From Deltaproteobacteria bacterium (GTDB taxonomy: Bacteria > Myxococcota_A > Polyangia > Polyangiales > Polyangiaceae), in the NCBI GenBank assembly GCA_003235365.1, contig QJWJ01000280.1:1-47599 (forward strand): a DNA stretch of 47,599 nt, given 5' to 3'. Shown piece after piece: positions 8,172 through 17,385 of this stretch. Made by a program: the position numbers and the translations under genes. Position 1 is the stretch's first letter, and each line of letters opens with the position of its first letter. The notes beneath the pieces are model-generated. The model worked only from the letters and a program-made list of their open reading frames with translations. It did no database searches and had not been told where the DNA came from.

Positions 8172-8804
8172 CTATTGGGCGGACTCGTTCTCGGCTTGTT
8201 CGTTGGCCTCGGCGGAGTTGCCATTGCGTCTCACGGCAGACTCGTCGTCGGATGACGCTCGCGCTGGATCAGTCGCCCCGCTCGGGGACTCGGCTTGGGC
8301 GGGGGTCGGGCGAACGGTCACGACTGTTCTGGTCTGGATCTGTGCCGCGGTGCCGAATCGCATCGCGACGTCGGCGTCCAGACAGGCCGCGTTCATGTGT
8401 TGCGGATCAGGTTCTCGCAGTGCTCGCGCCACGCTGGCGGATGCGCTCGAATTCTCGAGGCTCTTCTCGAAAGCGCTTCTGGAAAAGACCAACAGCACTG
8501 CGCCGAGCGCCGCCCCGGATATGTAGACGATGCGCATCGTCGAGTCGTCGGTCGTTGCTGCGGCGGCCGACCCACCCGCGACGAAAGCCGTGCCGACACC
8601 CAACATCGAATAACCGGTGAGCGACCACATGCCCGAGTTTTCTTCGACGTCTTTTCGAAACCGCTCGCATGCTTCGACGACCTCGTCGCGATCCATGCGA
8701 TACGGTGGAGAATACATCGGACCCTTGAACGCGCCGGTACATCCGACGCTAGCGAACGCGATTGCCAAAGCGGCGCGGCGCCGCCACCTGCTCTTGCCTC
8801 CCAT
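8172..8804 (-). CDS. Putative membrane-associated lipoprotein, unknown function
   Basis: A 210-residue protein beginning at ATG 8804, preceded by a good AGGAG ribosome binding site; the longer open frame upstream is not credible. The N-terminus has a basic region and a lipobox-like end (LAIAFASVGC). Two further hydrophobic segments follow near residues 60-80 (TGYSMLGVGTAFVAGG) and 88-107 (IVYISGAALGAVLLVF). The C-terminal 60 residues are Ser/Ala/Glu/Asn-rich and look disordered. I do not recognise the family. It lies 120 bp upstream of the histidine kinase on the same strand, so the two might be co-transcribed. Confidence 0.65.
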   Translation of the reverse strand: MGGKSRWRRRAALAIAFASVGCTGAFKGPMYSPPYRMDRDEVVEACERFRKDVEENSGMWSLTGYSMLGVGTAFVAGGSAAAATTDDSTMRIVYISGAALGAVLLVFSRSAFEKSLENSSASASVARALREPDPQHMNAACLDADVAMRFGTAAQIQTRTVVTVRPTPAQAESPSGATDPARASSDDESAVRRNGNSAEANEQAENESAQ

Positions 8805-9760
8805 CGATTCTCCTACTACCACGACTCCGCGCGCGAGCACGCGGCGCGTCTGGCCAATCAGCGCATCCAAGCGACGTGACGCGCTTGGTCGTCCGTGTGG
8901 TACGGCGATGCGCCAGCGACACGACGAAACCTCGGCCTGACCCCTTATGTCGTCAGACCAGCTTGTCGTAATTTGCCCCGTTCCGTGCCCCGCTGTCGAA
9001 GGCTCGGCGCGGGCAAGATTGGGCGAGCACGATTGTGTCGAACCACGGCCAAACCGACGGTCGCAGGTGAATGGTGAACAGCCGCTGCCGGAGGATTGGG
9101 AGACGCCAGCGTGCCCCTTTCGATGGTCCCCAGCAAAGTTTCCGGGGGCCGCGGTAGGTGGGGTTCGGTCGGTGGCGCGCGTGGCGGCGTGTACGTACAC
9201 GCACGGCTCATGTGAGCGGGTTCCACGCATGCTCCGGTTTGAACCGCCGGGCCGTCGACTCGCGGACGGCTGCGACGGTTTCAGGGCCGCGACCGGACGT
9301 TCCGGAGGTTCGCGTCGTTCGCACGACACTCTGGATCGACTTGGCGCGCCGTGGAGTCACGTTGGCTGCGAGTCGACGCGACCACTGGCGATGCGGTTGA
9401 CGTCCTCACTAGCCGCGGTGTCTCACCCGCATTCACCGCCTGTCGGCGCATGTCGCTCGAGGGCGCAGCACCCGAATCATTTGGCGTTGGTCCGTCGCTC
9501 AGTCGCGCGAGGGGGCCCGCTTCGTGTTCACTTTCTGCATCAGGGGCCGTCGAGCGGGAGTGGGTGCATGTACAGGCATGACTGGGGTGGGGGCATCCAA
9601 GACAACGCGCGATGCTCGTACTCAGCCATTCTAGTCGTTCGAAGCGCGATCCGAAATGCGCACCGCGCGACTCCGCGCGGGCGCCCCGACCCCGACCCGA
9701 AGTGGTTGACGTGATGCCGCTCGGTTGCAGCTCTTGGCGGCCATTGCTAGCTTACCCGAC
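8805..9760. other. 956-bp region without a convincing gene
   Basis: Open frames exist here (the longest on the plus strand is 255 codons, 8947-9714) but none has a recognisable motif, a good ribosome binding site or normal residue use. It holds a 7-8-7 dyad (CCAAGCG/CGCTTGG, 8867-8888) upstream of the small lipoprotein, and a perfect 16-bp alternating purine-pyrimidine palindrome at 9187-9202. The stretch may be the decayed remains of an inserted element, but I could not identify ends or a transposase. Confidence 0.5.
9187..9202. repeat. 16-bp perfect palindrome
   Basis: GCGTGTACGTACACGC reads identically on both strands and is strictly alternating purine-pyrimidine. It lies 558 bp before the GH5 gene. 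It could be a protein-binding site; chance alone predicts about one 16-bp palindrome in a window of this size. Confidence 0.4.
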
Positions 9761-11776
9761 GTGCTGCAACTTCGCTTTCTTACGTCTTGTTTCGTGCTTC
9801 TGGCTGCCGTTTCCTCGACCGGCTGCCTCAAATCTGGTGGGGGTGGGTCTGACGATTGCGACCAGGGATCGGAAGGGTGTGAATGTTATCCCAACGACAC
9901 CTGCGACGACGATCTCGAATGCTACTCGAACCTTTGTGTTGATCCGGAGGACGCACCGTCGGGTGGGAAGAAGAAGCCGTCTTCGACGAAAGGTGATGGA
10001 GGGTCGGATGAGACCGATGACACGGGTCCAAGCTCGAAGCCCAGCGACGATGAGCCGAGCACGGACGATCCGTCCGATCCGGTCGACGATGACCCGAGTC
10101 CCCCAGCGGACGACGATCCGGTGACGCCCGATGATCCCGGTCCGTCAGGGCCCGATCCTTCGGGTACCAGTCCAGACCCCCAAGGACCGGGGCCAAACAC
10201 ACCCAGCGACCCTGGAGGCGAGCCACCCAGTGGCAGTCCGGTCGCTCGCAACGGTGCGTTGAGCGTCATCGGCACTCGGATCGTCAACGAGCATGGCGAA
10301 CCAGTGCAACTCAAGGGCGTCAGCAGCATGTGGCTCAACTGGGAGGACGATGGCTACGCGGAGGACCTCCAGGGTCTCGAGTACATGCGCGACAACTGGA
10401 ATCTGTCGGTGATACGGGCGGCCATGGGCATCGATCCCGAAGGGGCGTACTTGGACGACCCCGACAAGGCACGTGGGCAAGTCGAGCGCATCGTTCAAAA
10501 CGCGATTGCCGCGGGCGTCTACGTCATCATCGATTGGCATGATCACGAAGCCATCTCCCACCGACAAGATGCAGAGGCGTTCTTCTCGGACATGGCAGCC
10601 AAGTACGGTGGTACGCCCAACGTACTGTACGAAACGTTCAACGAGCCGCTCGATCTCAGCTGGAGTTCGACTCTCAAGCCGTATCACGAGTCCGTCACCT
10701 CGGTGATTCGAGCTCGAGACCCGGATAACATCGTCATCCTCGGTACACCCAACTGGGACCAAGACGCGGACGTCGCTGCGGGGGATCCGCTTGCGGCGAG
10801 CAACGTCATGTACGCGGTGCATTTCTATTCCTGTGATCACGGGGCGTCGCTGCGTTCCAAGGCTCAGCAAGCGCTCTCAGCGGGACTGCCCCTGTTCGTT
10901 TCCGAGTGGGGGGCGGCCAGTGCCGATGGATTGGATACCGATTCGTCCTGCATCGCGGAGGCAGCCGCCTGGCACGACTGGATGGACGCCAACGGCATCA
11001 GTTGGGCTGCGTGGAAGTTCGACAACTGTGTCGACGCGACGTGCTTCTTCGTAGATGCGGCCGTGCCCACGTCCGGCAATTGGACGTCGGATCAGCTCAA
11101 TGGGTTGCATCCAAATTTCGCGATCGAGCGCATGAAGACGCCTGGGCCGACGGGACCCGCGCCGGTCGATCCAGGGCCGACTCCCGTCGATCCTGGACCC
11201 GTCACTCCCGCTTGCACGCCGTCGGGCTCGTGCGCGAGTGGTGACGGCATGGACTGCATGGACGGCGAACTCGTCGCGCGCGATTGTTCAGCGTGCTCGC
11301 TGCTGGAGTGTGGCGTCGCGTGTTGCGAGAGTGTTGGCTACTTCGGGGCGATCTCTCAGCCGACGTTTACCATCAACGACAACATCATTGCTGGCTTCAG
11401 CGCGAGCTCGACGGGGGTCACCCTCACCATGGATTTCGACTTTGCCAGCTACTCGGGTGACGAGCAGGTTGGAGCTGTCACGTTCGCGTTGGACGGTCTG
11501 GAGCCGGTCGACCCGAACACCTTGGAGGTTTGCCTAACGACGACGGACAACAACAACGTGCAAGTGAGTCTCGAAGATGGTGACTCGGGGTGCTTGTATT
11601 GGATGACTGTTGGCGGAGGCTGCGCGGCGTGGGACTCGTCCGATACCGGTGAGCCGGTTGCTTGCTGGGGTGACTTTGAGCTTTCCGGGCAGGGCTACAC
11701 GAAGCAGATCAACGTGCGCATCGTCAGTCAGAGCTCTGGTGCGGAGCAGCTCCGCGTCGAGTCGATCAGGTGGTGA
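9761..11776 (+). CDS. Lipid-anchored GH5 endoglucanase-like glycoside hydrolase
   Basis: A 671-residue exported enzyme. GTG 9761 is chosen because it gives a compact signal peptide ending in a lipobox (AVSSTGC, Cys22). A Cys-rich module follows (about 33-60), then a Pro/Asp/Ser linker to about residue 158. The GH5 barrel spans about 163-460: TRIVNEHGEPVQLKGVS at its start, IIDWHDHE, the acid/base Glu295 in TFNEP, and the nucleophile Glu382 in FVSEWG. GH5 enzymes cleave beta-1,4-glucans and related hemicelluloses by a retaining mechanism. A second Pro/Asp linker leads to an unassigned C-terminal module (about 485-671) with six or more cysteines followed by a beta-sandwich-like stretch, perhaps carbohydrate binding. 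It is followed by a hairpin and lies upstream of genes for sugar uptake. Confidence 0.9.
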   Translation: MLQLRFLTSCFVLLAAVSSTGCLKSGGGGSDDCDQGSEGCECYPNDTCDDDLECYSNLCVDPEDAPSGGKKKPSSTKGDGGSDETDDTGPSSKPSDDEPSTDDPSDPVDDDPSPPADDDPVTPDDPGPSGPDPSGTSPDPQGPGPNTPSDPGGEPPSGSPVARNGALSVIGTRIVNEHGEPVQLKGVSSMWLNWEDDGYAEDLQGLEYMRDNWNLSVIRAAMGIDPEGAYLDDPDKARGQVERIVQNAIAAGVYVIIDWHDHEAISHRQDAEAFFSDMAAKYGGTPNVLYETFNEPLDLSWSSTLKPYHESVTSVIRARDPDNIVILGTPNWDQDADVAAGDPLAASNVMYAVHFYSCDHGASLRSKAQQALSAGLPLFVSEWGAASADGLDTDSSCIAEAAAWHDWMDANGISWAAWKFDNCVDATCFFVDAAVPTSGNWTSDQLNGLHPNFAIERMKTPGPTGPAPVDPGPTPVDPGPVTPACTPSGSCASGDGMDCMDGELVARDCSACSLLECGVACCESVGYFGAISQPTFTINDNIIAGFSASSTGVTLTMDFDFASYSGDEQVGAVTFALDGLEPVDPNTLEVCLTTTDNNNVQVSLEDGDSGCLYWMTVGGGCAAWDSSDTGEPVACWGDFELSGQGYTKQINVRIVSQSSGAEQLRVESIRW

Positions 11777-11785
11777 GGGGAGTGT

Positions 11786-11808
11786 CGCCCGAGCGCGGCC
11801 CTCGGGCG
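11786..11808 (+). terminator. Hairpin after the GH5 gene
   Basis: Perfect 8-bp arms CGCCCGAG (11786-11793) and CTCGGGCG (11801-11808) with a 7-nt loop, 10 bp after the stop. No T-tract is present. Confidence 0.5.
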
Positions 11809-12043
11809 CCCGGCCGCGATCCGTTCAGAATTGGTGTCGGGGCCGTGCGTAGCGGCGCATCACTCCCAGTCTCCCAACCCGACGATTGGAGCGGCATCGA
11901 CGGTTGACCCGGTAGACGGGGCCGCTCCGTCGTTGTACATGAGCACCACTAGACAGGTGCTTGATATGGGGGTGGGGTGGATTTTTTCGCGCAACCCGAC
12001 GCTTGTGGCGTCGATTGGTCGCCTTATGGGGAGAGGTCCGATA

Positions 12044-14290
12044 ATGGCGCATTTCGTCAAGAACTGGGGTTGCATCGTTGGCGTAGCGGTAGCGGTTGGT
12101 GGAGCCAGTTGTACGGAGGATTCGCGGTGTGAGTTGACGGCCACGTGCCCACCCGCCGACGGGTCGAGCGGAGTGAACCCGGAAACAGAGGCGGCTCGCC
12201 ATTCAGACGAATCGCGTGGTGGCGAGGATCAATCCGCCCTCGACAACAGGAGCGACGCCAGCGATGGGAGTCCGGCGGCTTTTTCAATGCTGCCGATCCT
12301 TCCGCCGGGCACCGCCGTGGTCTCCGACGCCGGGAACGGGCGCAATCCGAGCGAAACAGTGACGCCGGAAGCAGGCGACACTTGGCAGGTGGATGCTGGC
12401 GGAGTCGATGGTGCTCCGGCCCCGCCCGGACCTTCGCAGATTCCAAGCTGCAGCAACGACAGCGGCGGTTGTGACCCGCTTGCCGAGTGTCAAGACGGTC
12501 CTACGGGGGCTACCTGTGGCGCGTGCCCCGAGGGCTACGCTGGCGATGGCTCAACGGGCTGCGCGCCCGCGTTGCTCAAGCTCGAGGTCTCCCAAGGATC
12601 GATAGCACCGGAACTCGATCGAGGACTCGATGTCTACGACATCGTCGTTCCAGTATTCATAGAGCGCATTACTCTTGGCCCAGAGGTACCCGAGGGCGCG
12701 ACGGTCATGATTCGTGGGGCGTCCGTTGGCTCTGGGATGAGCTGGACGTCCCCGCGGTTAGCGCTGGGGTTGAACGAGTTTGTACTTACTGTCGAACAAG
12801 CGGGTCAGCCCCGCTTGACGTATACCCTGCGTGTTACTAGAGGGGCGGAAACGATAGCCTACCTCAAAGCATCAAATACGGGTGCAAACGACTTGTTCGG
12901 CGGTGCCGTGGAGCTCTCGGCGGACGGGTTGACACTCGCGGTGGCTGCCCATCGTGAGGCCAGTGACGCTACCGGCGTCGGGGGAGATGAGTCCAGCAAT
13001 ACTGCGACGCTTGCCGGCGCAGTGTACGTGTTTGCGCGGAACGGTACTAGCTGGGCCCAGCAGGCGTACCTCAAGGCGTCCAATTCCGATGCGGGGGACG
13101 AATTCGGTACCTCCCTTGGACTTTCCGATGACGGCAACACGCTTGCGGTGGGGGCTTCGGGGGAAGACAGTAGCGCGACCGGGACATCTGGCGGCGGGCA
13201 GAACGACGGCGGCGCCACTTCTTCCGGTGCGGTGTATGTGTTTACTCGGAACGGCAATGGCTGGTCTCAGCAGGCATACCTCAAAGCGTCGAATACGAGA
13301 ACAGGTGACTTCTTCGGTTCTGCGGTGGCCGTTGCCGGAGACGGCAACACCCTCGCTGTCGGTGCCTACGGCGAATCCAGCGACACCGCCGGTGTGGGCG
13401 GAGATCAGACGAACGAAGGAGCTAGCTATGCTGGTGCAGTCTACGTCTTCATCCGGCGGGGCGCTAATTGGTCGCAAGAAGAGTACATCAAGGCGTCCAA
13501 CATGGACGTGAATGACTACTTTGGATGGTCGGTTGCGCTCTCGAACTCCGGCGACACCCTTGCCGTCGGCGCGTACCGTGAAGACGGTTCCACGATGGGC
13601 ACCACAGGCAGTGGACTTGGCAGTGGCGATGCCACAGCTTCCGGCGCCGTCTACGTCTTCGATCGAGAGGCGGGCGTCTGGTCACAGCAGGCGTACCTCA
13701 AAGCGTCGAACGCAGAGGCTGCTGACTACTTGGGAGCGTCGGTGGCCCTGTCAGACGATGGGGGCACATTGGCGGTAGGTGCATACGGCGAGGATAGCAG
13801 TGCTACCACCGTTGATGGCGATCCCGCTGACAACGACACCGCCGGGGCTGGTGCTGCCTACGTGTTCATACGAAACGGAACTGAATGGTTTCAGCAGGCC
13901 TATGTGAAGGCGCCCAATGCCGGCGCATCAGACTACTTCGGGTGGTCGATCGGTTTGTCGGGGGACGGTGACACGCTAGCGGTTGGCGCTGAGCGGGAAG
14001 ACGGTAGCGCGATGGGCGTTTCTGGCGACATTGGGAACAACGACGCGAAGGATTCTGGAGCGGTCTACGTCTTCTCCCGCAGTGGCGCAGACTGGTTACC
14101 GCAAGCCTACGTCAAAGCTACCAACACGGACGCCGTCGATGGCTTCGGCGGCGCGATCGCGTTGTCTGGCGATGGGAGCACGCTCGCGGTTGGCGCGCTC
14201 AGTGAGAGCAGCAACGCCGTCGGGACAACCAGTACCGGTCCGAGCAACAATGACGCCACGTCCTCTGGTGCGGTGTACGTCTACAGATGA
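12044..14290 (+). CDS. FG-GAP seven-bladed propeller lipoprotein with EGF-like and cadherin-like domains
   Basis: A 748-residue protein; ATG 12044 follows GGGGAGAGG at the right spacing and gives a signal peptide ending in VGGASC. After a Ser/Asp/Pro-rich spacer comes an EGF-like cysteine cluster (about 133-175, CSNDSGGCDPLAEC then CGACPEGYAGDGSTGC), then a cadherin-like beta-sandwich domain (about 178-268, ending LTYTLRVTRG). Residues 269-748 are seven tandem repeats of about 69 residues with the pattern AYLKASN-x-FG-x-DGxTLAVGA-x-GAVYVF; the protein stops exactly at the end of the seventh. Seven repeats fit one closed beta-propeller of integrin-alpha/FG-GAP type. It is probably a surface binding or adhesion protein; ligand unknown. 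Confidence 0.85.
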   Translation: MAHFVKNWGCIVGVAVAVGGASCTEDSRCELTATCPPADGSSGVNPETEAARHSDESRGGEDQSALDNRSDASDGSPAAFSMLPILPPGTAVVSDAGNGRNPSETVTPEAGDTWQVDAGGVDGAPAPPGPSQIPSCSNDSGGCDPLAECQDGPTGATCGACPEGYAGDGSTGCAPALLKLEVSQGSIAPELDRGLDVYDIVVPVFIERITLGPEVPEGATVMIRGASVGSGMSWTSPRLALGLNEFVLTVEQAGQPRLTYTLRVTRGAETIAYLKASNTGANDLFGGAVELSADGLTLAVAAHREASDATGVGGDESSNTATLAGAVYVFARNGTSWAQQAYLKASNSDAGDEFGTSLGLSDDGNTLAVGASGEDSSATGTSGGGQNDGGATSSGAVYVFTRNGNGWSQQAYLKASNTRTGDFFGSAVAVAGDGNTLAVGAYGESSDTAGVGGDQTNEGASYAGAVYVFIRRGANWSQEEYIKASNMDVNDYFGWSVALSNSGDTLAVGAYREDGSTMGTTGSGLGSGDATASGAVYVFDREAGVWSQQAYLKASNAEAADYLGASVALSDDGGTLAVGAYGEDSSATTVDGDPADNDTAGAGAAYVFIRNGTEWFQQAYVKAPNAGASDYFGWSIGLSGDGDTLAVGAEREDGSAMGVSGDIGNNDAKDSGAVYVFSRSGADWLPQAYVKATNTDAVDGFGGAIALSGDGSTLAVGALSESSNAVGTTSTGPSNNDATSSGAVYVYR
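12857..14287 (+). repeat. Seven tandem ~207-bp FG-GAP coding repeats
   Basis: Each unit encodes AYLKASN, then D-x-FG, DGNTLAVGA and GAVYVF(x)RNG motifs. Units are diverged at DNA level but keep constant length near 205-210 bp, which indicates old duplication under structural constraint rather than a recent expansion. Confidence 0.8.
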
Positions 14291-14608
14291 AGCTCGGCGG
14301 ATGGCGCCTGGAGTAGCGACCGCGAAGTGCCGGAATGCTCTGGGCCATAGTTGCCCGTCATTCGCCAACTCGTCGACTCGTCGGGCGCGTCAGTCGTTCT
14401 GATCGTCGACTATTTGAAAGAAACCCGCCTGGACTCGGCTCGCCGGATCCGGGCGTTTGCTGCGCTTTGGCAGTGATCGCTTCCGATTTGGTTCCGGTTG
14501 TTGCCGGTTCGGCTCCTGGTGTCCGTCGTCGTCGTGGGGGATCAATCGGCCTCCGAACTCCGGTTGACCGGGGATCGAAGTAGCACCCCAATCGACGGAG
14601 AACCGATC
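14291..14608. other. 318-bp intergenic stretch
   Basis: Between the propeller gene and the sugar transporter. I see no gene with coding character and no convincing terminator hairpin. The transporter frame is open through its last 110 bp, but a ribosome binding site favours a start at 14609. Confidence 0.4.
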
Positions 14609-16021
14609 GTGCCAACGACACTCGAACTCGCCCCCGACACCGTGACCACTACCCCGGATAGAAGCTACGTCGTTCTCATCTCTGGCGTTGCTGCACTGGG
14701 TGGATTTCTCTTCGGCTTCGACAGTGGTGTCATCAACGGCACGGTGACCGCGCTTGCCGCGGCATTCGGGTCGAGCGCCGTGGGGACGGGGTTTTCAGTG
14801 GCGTCGATGTCTCTGGGATGTGCCGTCGGAGCCTTGTGCGCAGGGCCCGCGGCGGACCGCTACGGTAGAAAGCCGATGATGTTGATCACTGCGCTGTTGT
14901 TCGCGTTGAGCGCGTGGGGGTCGGGCATCGCGGTGAGCGCGACCGAGTTCATCACCTATCGTTTGGTCGGTGGCATCGGTGTCGGGGCTGCCAGTGTTCT
15001 TGCCCCTGCCTACATCTCCGAGATCGCTCCGGCGCCGATCCGCGGTCGCCTCGCGTCGCTTCAGCAAGTGGCGATCGTGACCGGGATCTTCGCTGCGCTG
15101 ATGAGTAACTACCAACTGGCCGCCATATCCGGCGGAGCCGAAGCCCCGCTGTGGATGGGCCTCGAAGCGTTTCGGTGGATGTTCTGGGTGGAGCTCCTTC
15201 CAGCCGTGGCGCTGGCGGTGGGCGCCTTGCTCATCCCAGAGTCTCCTCGTTTCTTGGTTTCCGCAAAACGTGAACAGGACGCCGAGGCCGTCTTTGCGAA
15301 GACCGGCGCGGACGACCCGGCCGAGCTCGTGCGGGCGGTGCGCGATAGCTTGAGCGTCTCACACCGCCCTCGCATCGGCGACCTGCTGCAGAACGGGCGC
15401 GTCCGCCCCATCGTTTGGGTGGGTGTCGCGCTGAGCGTCTTTCAACAGTTCGTCGGCATCAACGTCGTGTTCTACTATGGCGAGGTCTTGTGGCGCTCCG
15501 TGGGCTTCGCCGAAGAGCAGGCGCTGCTGATCAACGTCGTGACCGGTGCGGTGTGCATCGTCTCGGCCCTCGTTGCGATTGCATTCATCGACCGGATTGG
15601 CCGTCGACCGCTCCTGCTCATGGGGTCCGCGGGTATGACGTTCTTCCTGATCGTCGTGGCACTGGCGTTTTCGACGGCCACCGTCACCGAGTCCGGGCCC
15701 CAGTTGAGTGGCGTTGCGGGGCCTGTCGCTCTGCTTGCGGCCAACCTGTTCGTCTTTTGCTTTGGTGCCTCGTGGGGGCCCTGCGTGTGGGTGCTGTTGG
15801 GTGAGATGTTCCAGAATCAGTTTCGCGGCGCAGCGCTGAGCGCGGGCGCGGGCGCCCAGTGGATCGCCAATTTCACCGTCTCCATGACGTTTCCCGTCAT
15901 GCTCGGTTCGCTCGGCGCCAGTTTGACCTACTGCGTCTACGCCGGGTTTGCTGCGCTCTCGCTGGTGTTCGTGATCCGTTTCGTGCGCGAAACCAAGGGT
16001 AGAGCCCTCGAACAGATGTAG
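14609..16021 (+). CDS. MFS sugar:H+ symporter (sugar porter family)
   Basis: A 470-residue twelve-helix inner-membrane transporter. GTG 14609 is preferred because GGAG lies 8 bases upstream. Sugar-porter signatures are all visible: GGFLFGFDSGVING in helix 1, the cytoplasmic loop motif DRYGRKPMM, PESPRFLV after helix 6, QQFVGINVVFYYG in helix 7, DRIGRRPLLLMG in the second-half loop, and the C-terminal RETKGRALEQ. The family imports hexoses or pentoses (glucose, galactose, xylose, arabinose) with protons. Its position after the GH5 and next to a second sugar symporter suggests uptake of sugars released from plant polymers, but the specific sugar cannot be read from sequence. Confidence 0.93.
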   Translation: MPTTLELAPDTVTTTPDRSYVVLISGVAALGGFLFGFDSGVINGTVTALAAAFGSSAVGTGFSVASMSLGCAVGALCAGPAADRYGRKPMMLITALLFALSAWGSGIAVSATEFITYRLVGGIGVGAASVLAPAYISEIAPAPIRGRLASLQQVAIVTGIFAALMSNYQLAAISGGAEAPLWMGLEAFRWMFWVELLPAVALAVGALLIPESPRFLVSAKREQDAEAVFAKTGADDPAELVRAVRDSLSVSHRPRIGDLLQNGRVRPIVWVGVALSVFQQFVGINVVFYYGEVLWRSVGFAEEQALLINVVTGAVCIVSALVAIAFIDRIGRRPLLLMGSAGMTFFLIVVALAFSTATVTESGPQLSGVAGPVALLAANLFVFCFGASWGPCVWVLLGEMFQNQFRGAALSAGAGAQWIANFTVSMTFPVMLGSLGASLTYCVYAGFAALSLVFVIRFVRETKGRALEQM

Positions 16022-16130
16022 ACCCTACAGCCGACCACGGCGGCGGAGCTCACCGGCACCGGCGCCCTTCGAACAGAGCGATGTTCCGACTCAGAACCAA
16101 TGTAGGGAGCGCGCGCCGTTTCTTGGTAGG

Positions 16131-17357
16131 ATGCCAGCAGTGCGTCGGGATTACACGCGAGACCTCGTAGTCCTCTGGTCTCTGTTCTTCGTCTGGGGGT
16201 TCATCACCTGCCTCAACGGCATTCTGATCCCCAAGCTCAAAGCGGTGTTCGTGTTGGACTTTGCGACGGCGATGTTGGTCCAACTCGCGTTCTTCGCTGC
16301 CTACGGACTTTTTTCTCTGCCGTCAGGAAGGCTGGTGGAACGCTTCGGCTATCAACGCGGTATCGTCATCGGGCTGGGCATCGCCGCGCTCGGCTGCCTC
16401 GGCTTTCTCCCCGCGGCGAGCCAAGAGCTGTATTCGCTGTTTCTCGCTTCGTTGTTCGTGTTGGCCTGTGGCATCACCCTGCTTCAGGTTTCGGCAAACG
16501 CCTACGTGACGATCCTCGGTCCGGCTGGGACGGCCTCTGCGCGCTTGACCCTCACCCAAGCATTCAATTCACTCGGCACCTTCCTCGCGCAGCTCGTGGG
16601 TACCGCGCTGATCCTCGCTCCAGCCGGAGCGTTGGCCTTGGGGCAGAGCGCACGTGCGGTGAAGCTTCCTTATGTGGGCTTGGCTGTGGTTCTTGTGTTG
16701 TTGGCCGTGTTCATGGGTATCGCCAGGTTGCCGCAGGTCGAGGCCCCCGAGGTTGCGGAACTCGAGCCCGCCGAACCAACCAGCCAAGAGAGCGCTTGGC
16801 AGCACCGCAACCTGGTCCTCGGCGCGCTAGCGATCTTCCTGTACGTCGGTGGAGAAGTGGCGATCGGCAGTCTGCTGGTGAACTATCTGGGGGAAGCGTC
16901 CATCGGCGGCAAGAGCGCTGAGCAAGCCGGGCACCTGGCCTCCTACTACTGGGGGGGAGCCATGTTGGGTCGGTTCATCGGATCGCTGACCATGCGCCAC
17001 TTGACCGCCAATCGTACATTGGCTGCGGCGGCATGTTCGGCGTGCCTGTTGCTCGTGGTGACCATGACGACCAGTGGCGTCGTCGCGACGTGGTCGGTCA
17101 TCAGCATCGGCTTGTTCAATTCGATCATGTTCCCCACGATCTACAGCTTGGCGTTGGCGCGGCTGGGCAAGCACACGAGTCAGGGCTCGGGGATCTTGTG
17201 CATGGCAATGGTAGGAGGCGCGCTCATCCCCTATCTGCAAGGTGTCGTGGCCGATCAGCTCGGCCTGCAGCACTCGTTCGTCGTGCCGCTGTTCTGCTAC
17301 GCGAGCATTCTGCTGTACGCCTTGCGGGGTTGGAGTCCAGTGAAGATCCAGCCGTAG
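16131..17357 (+). CDS. FHS-family sugar:H+ symporter (FucP/GluP-like)
   Basis: A 408-residue MFS protein with about twelve helices. Its N-terminus has the fucose/galactose/glucose:H+ symporter pattern FFVWGFITCLNGILIPKLK, then LVQLAFFAAYGLFSLPSGRL and RFGYQRGIVIGLG, and a later QVSANAYVTILGP; these are distinctive of FucP, GluP and relatives rather than of the sugar-porter family next door. ATG 16131 has TAGG immediately before it, too close for a ribosome binding site; GTG 16140 is spaced correctly from that TAGGA and may be the true start. It imports a monosaccharide, most likely glucose, galactose, fucose or a related sugar. It is 109 bp after the sugar porter and convergent with the STAND gene. 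Confidence 0.9.
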   Translation: MPAVRRDYTRDLVVLWSLFFVWGFITCLNGILIPKLKAVFVLDFATAMLVQLAFFAAYGLFSLPSGRLVERFGYQRGIVIGLGIAALGCLGFLPAASQELYSLFLASLFVLACGITLLQVSANAYVTILGPAGTASARLTLTQAFNSLGTFLAQLVGTALILAPAGALALGQSARAVKLPYVGLAVVLVLLAVFMGIARLPQVEAPEVAELEPAEPTSQESAWQHRNLVLGALAIFLYVGGEVAIGSLLVNYLGEASIGGKSAEQAGHLASYYWGGAMLGRFIGSLTMRHLTANRTLAAAACSACLLLVVTMTTSGVVATWSVISIGLFNSIMFPTIYSLALARLGKHTSQGSGILCMAMVGGALIPYLQGVVADQLGLQHSFVVPLFCYASILLYALRGWSPVKIQP

Positions 17358-17385
17358 CCCGACGTGCCGAATACATGCTTCGCCA

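Noticed and set aside
8947..9714. 255-codon plus-strand frame in the gene-free stretch
   Set aside because: Translation is rich in Arg, Ser, Cys and His with no recognisable motif, and other frames are equally open.
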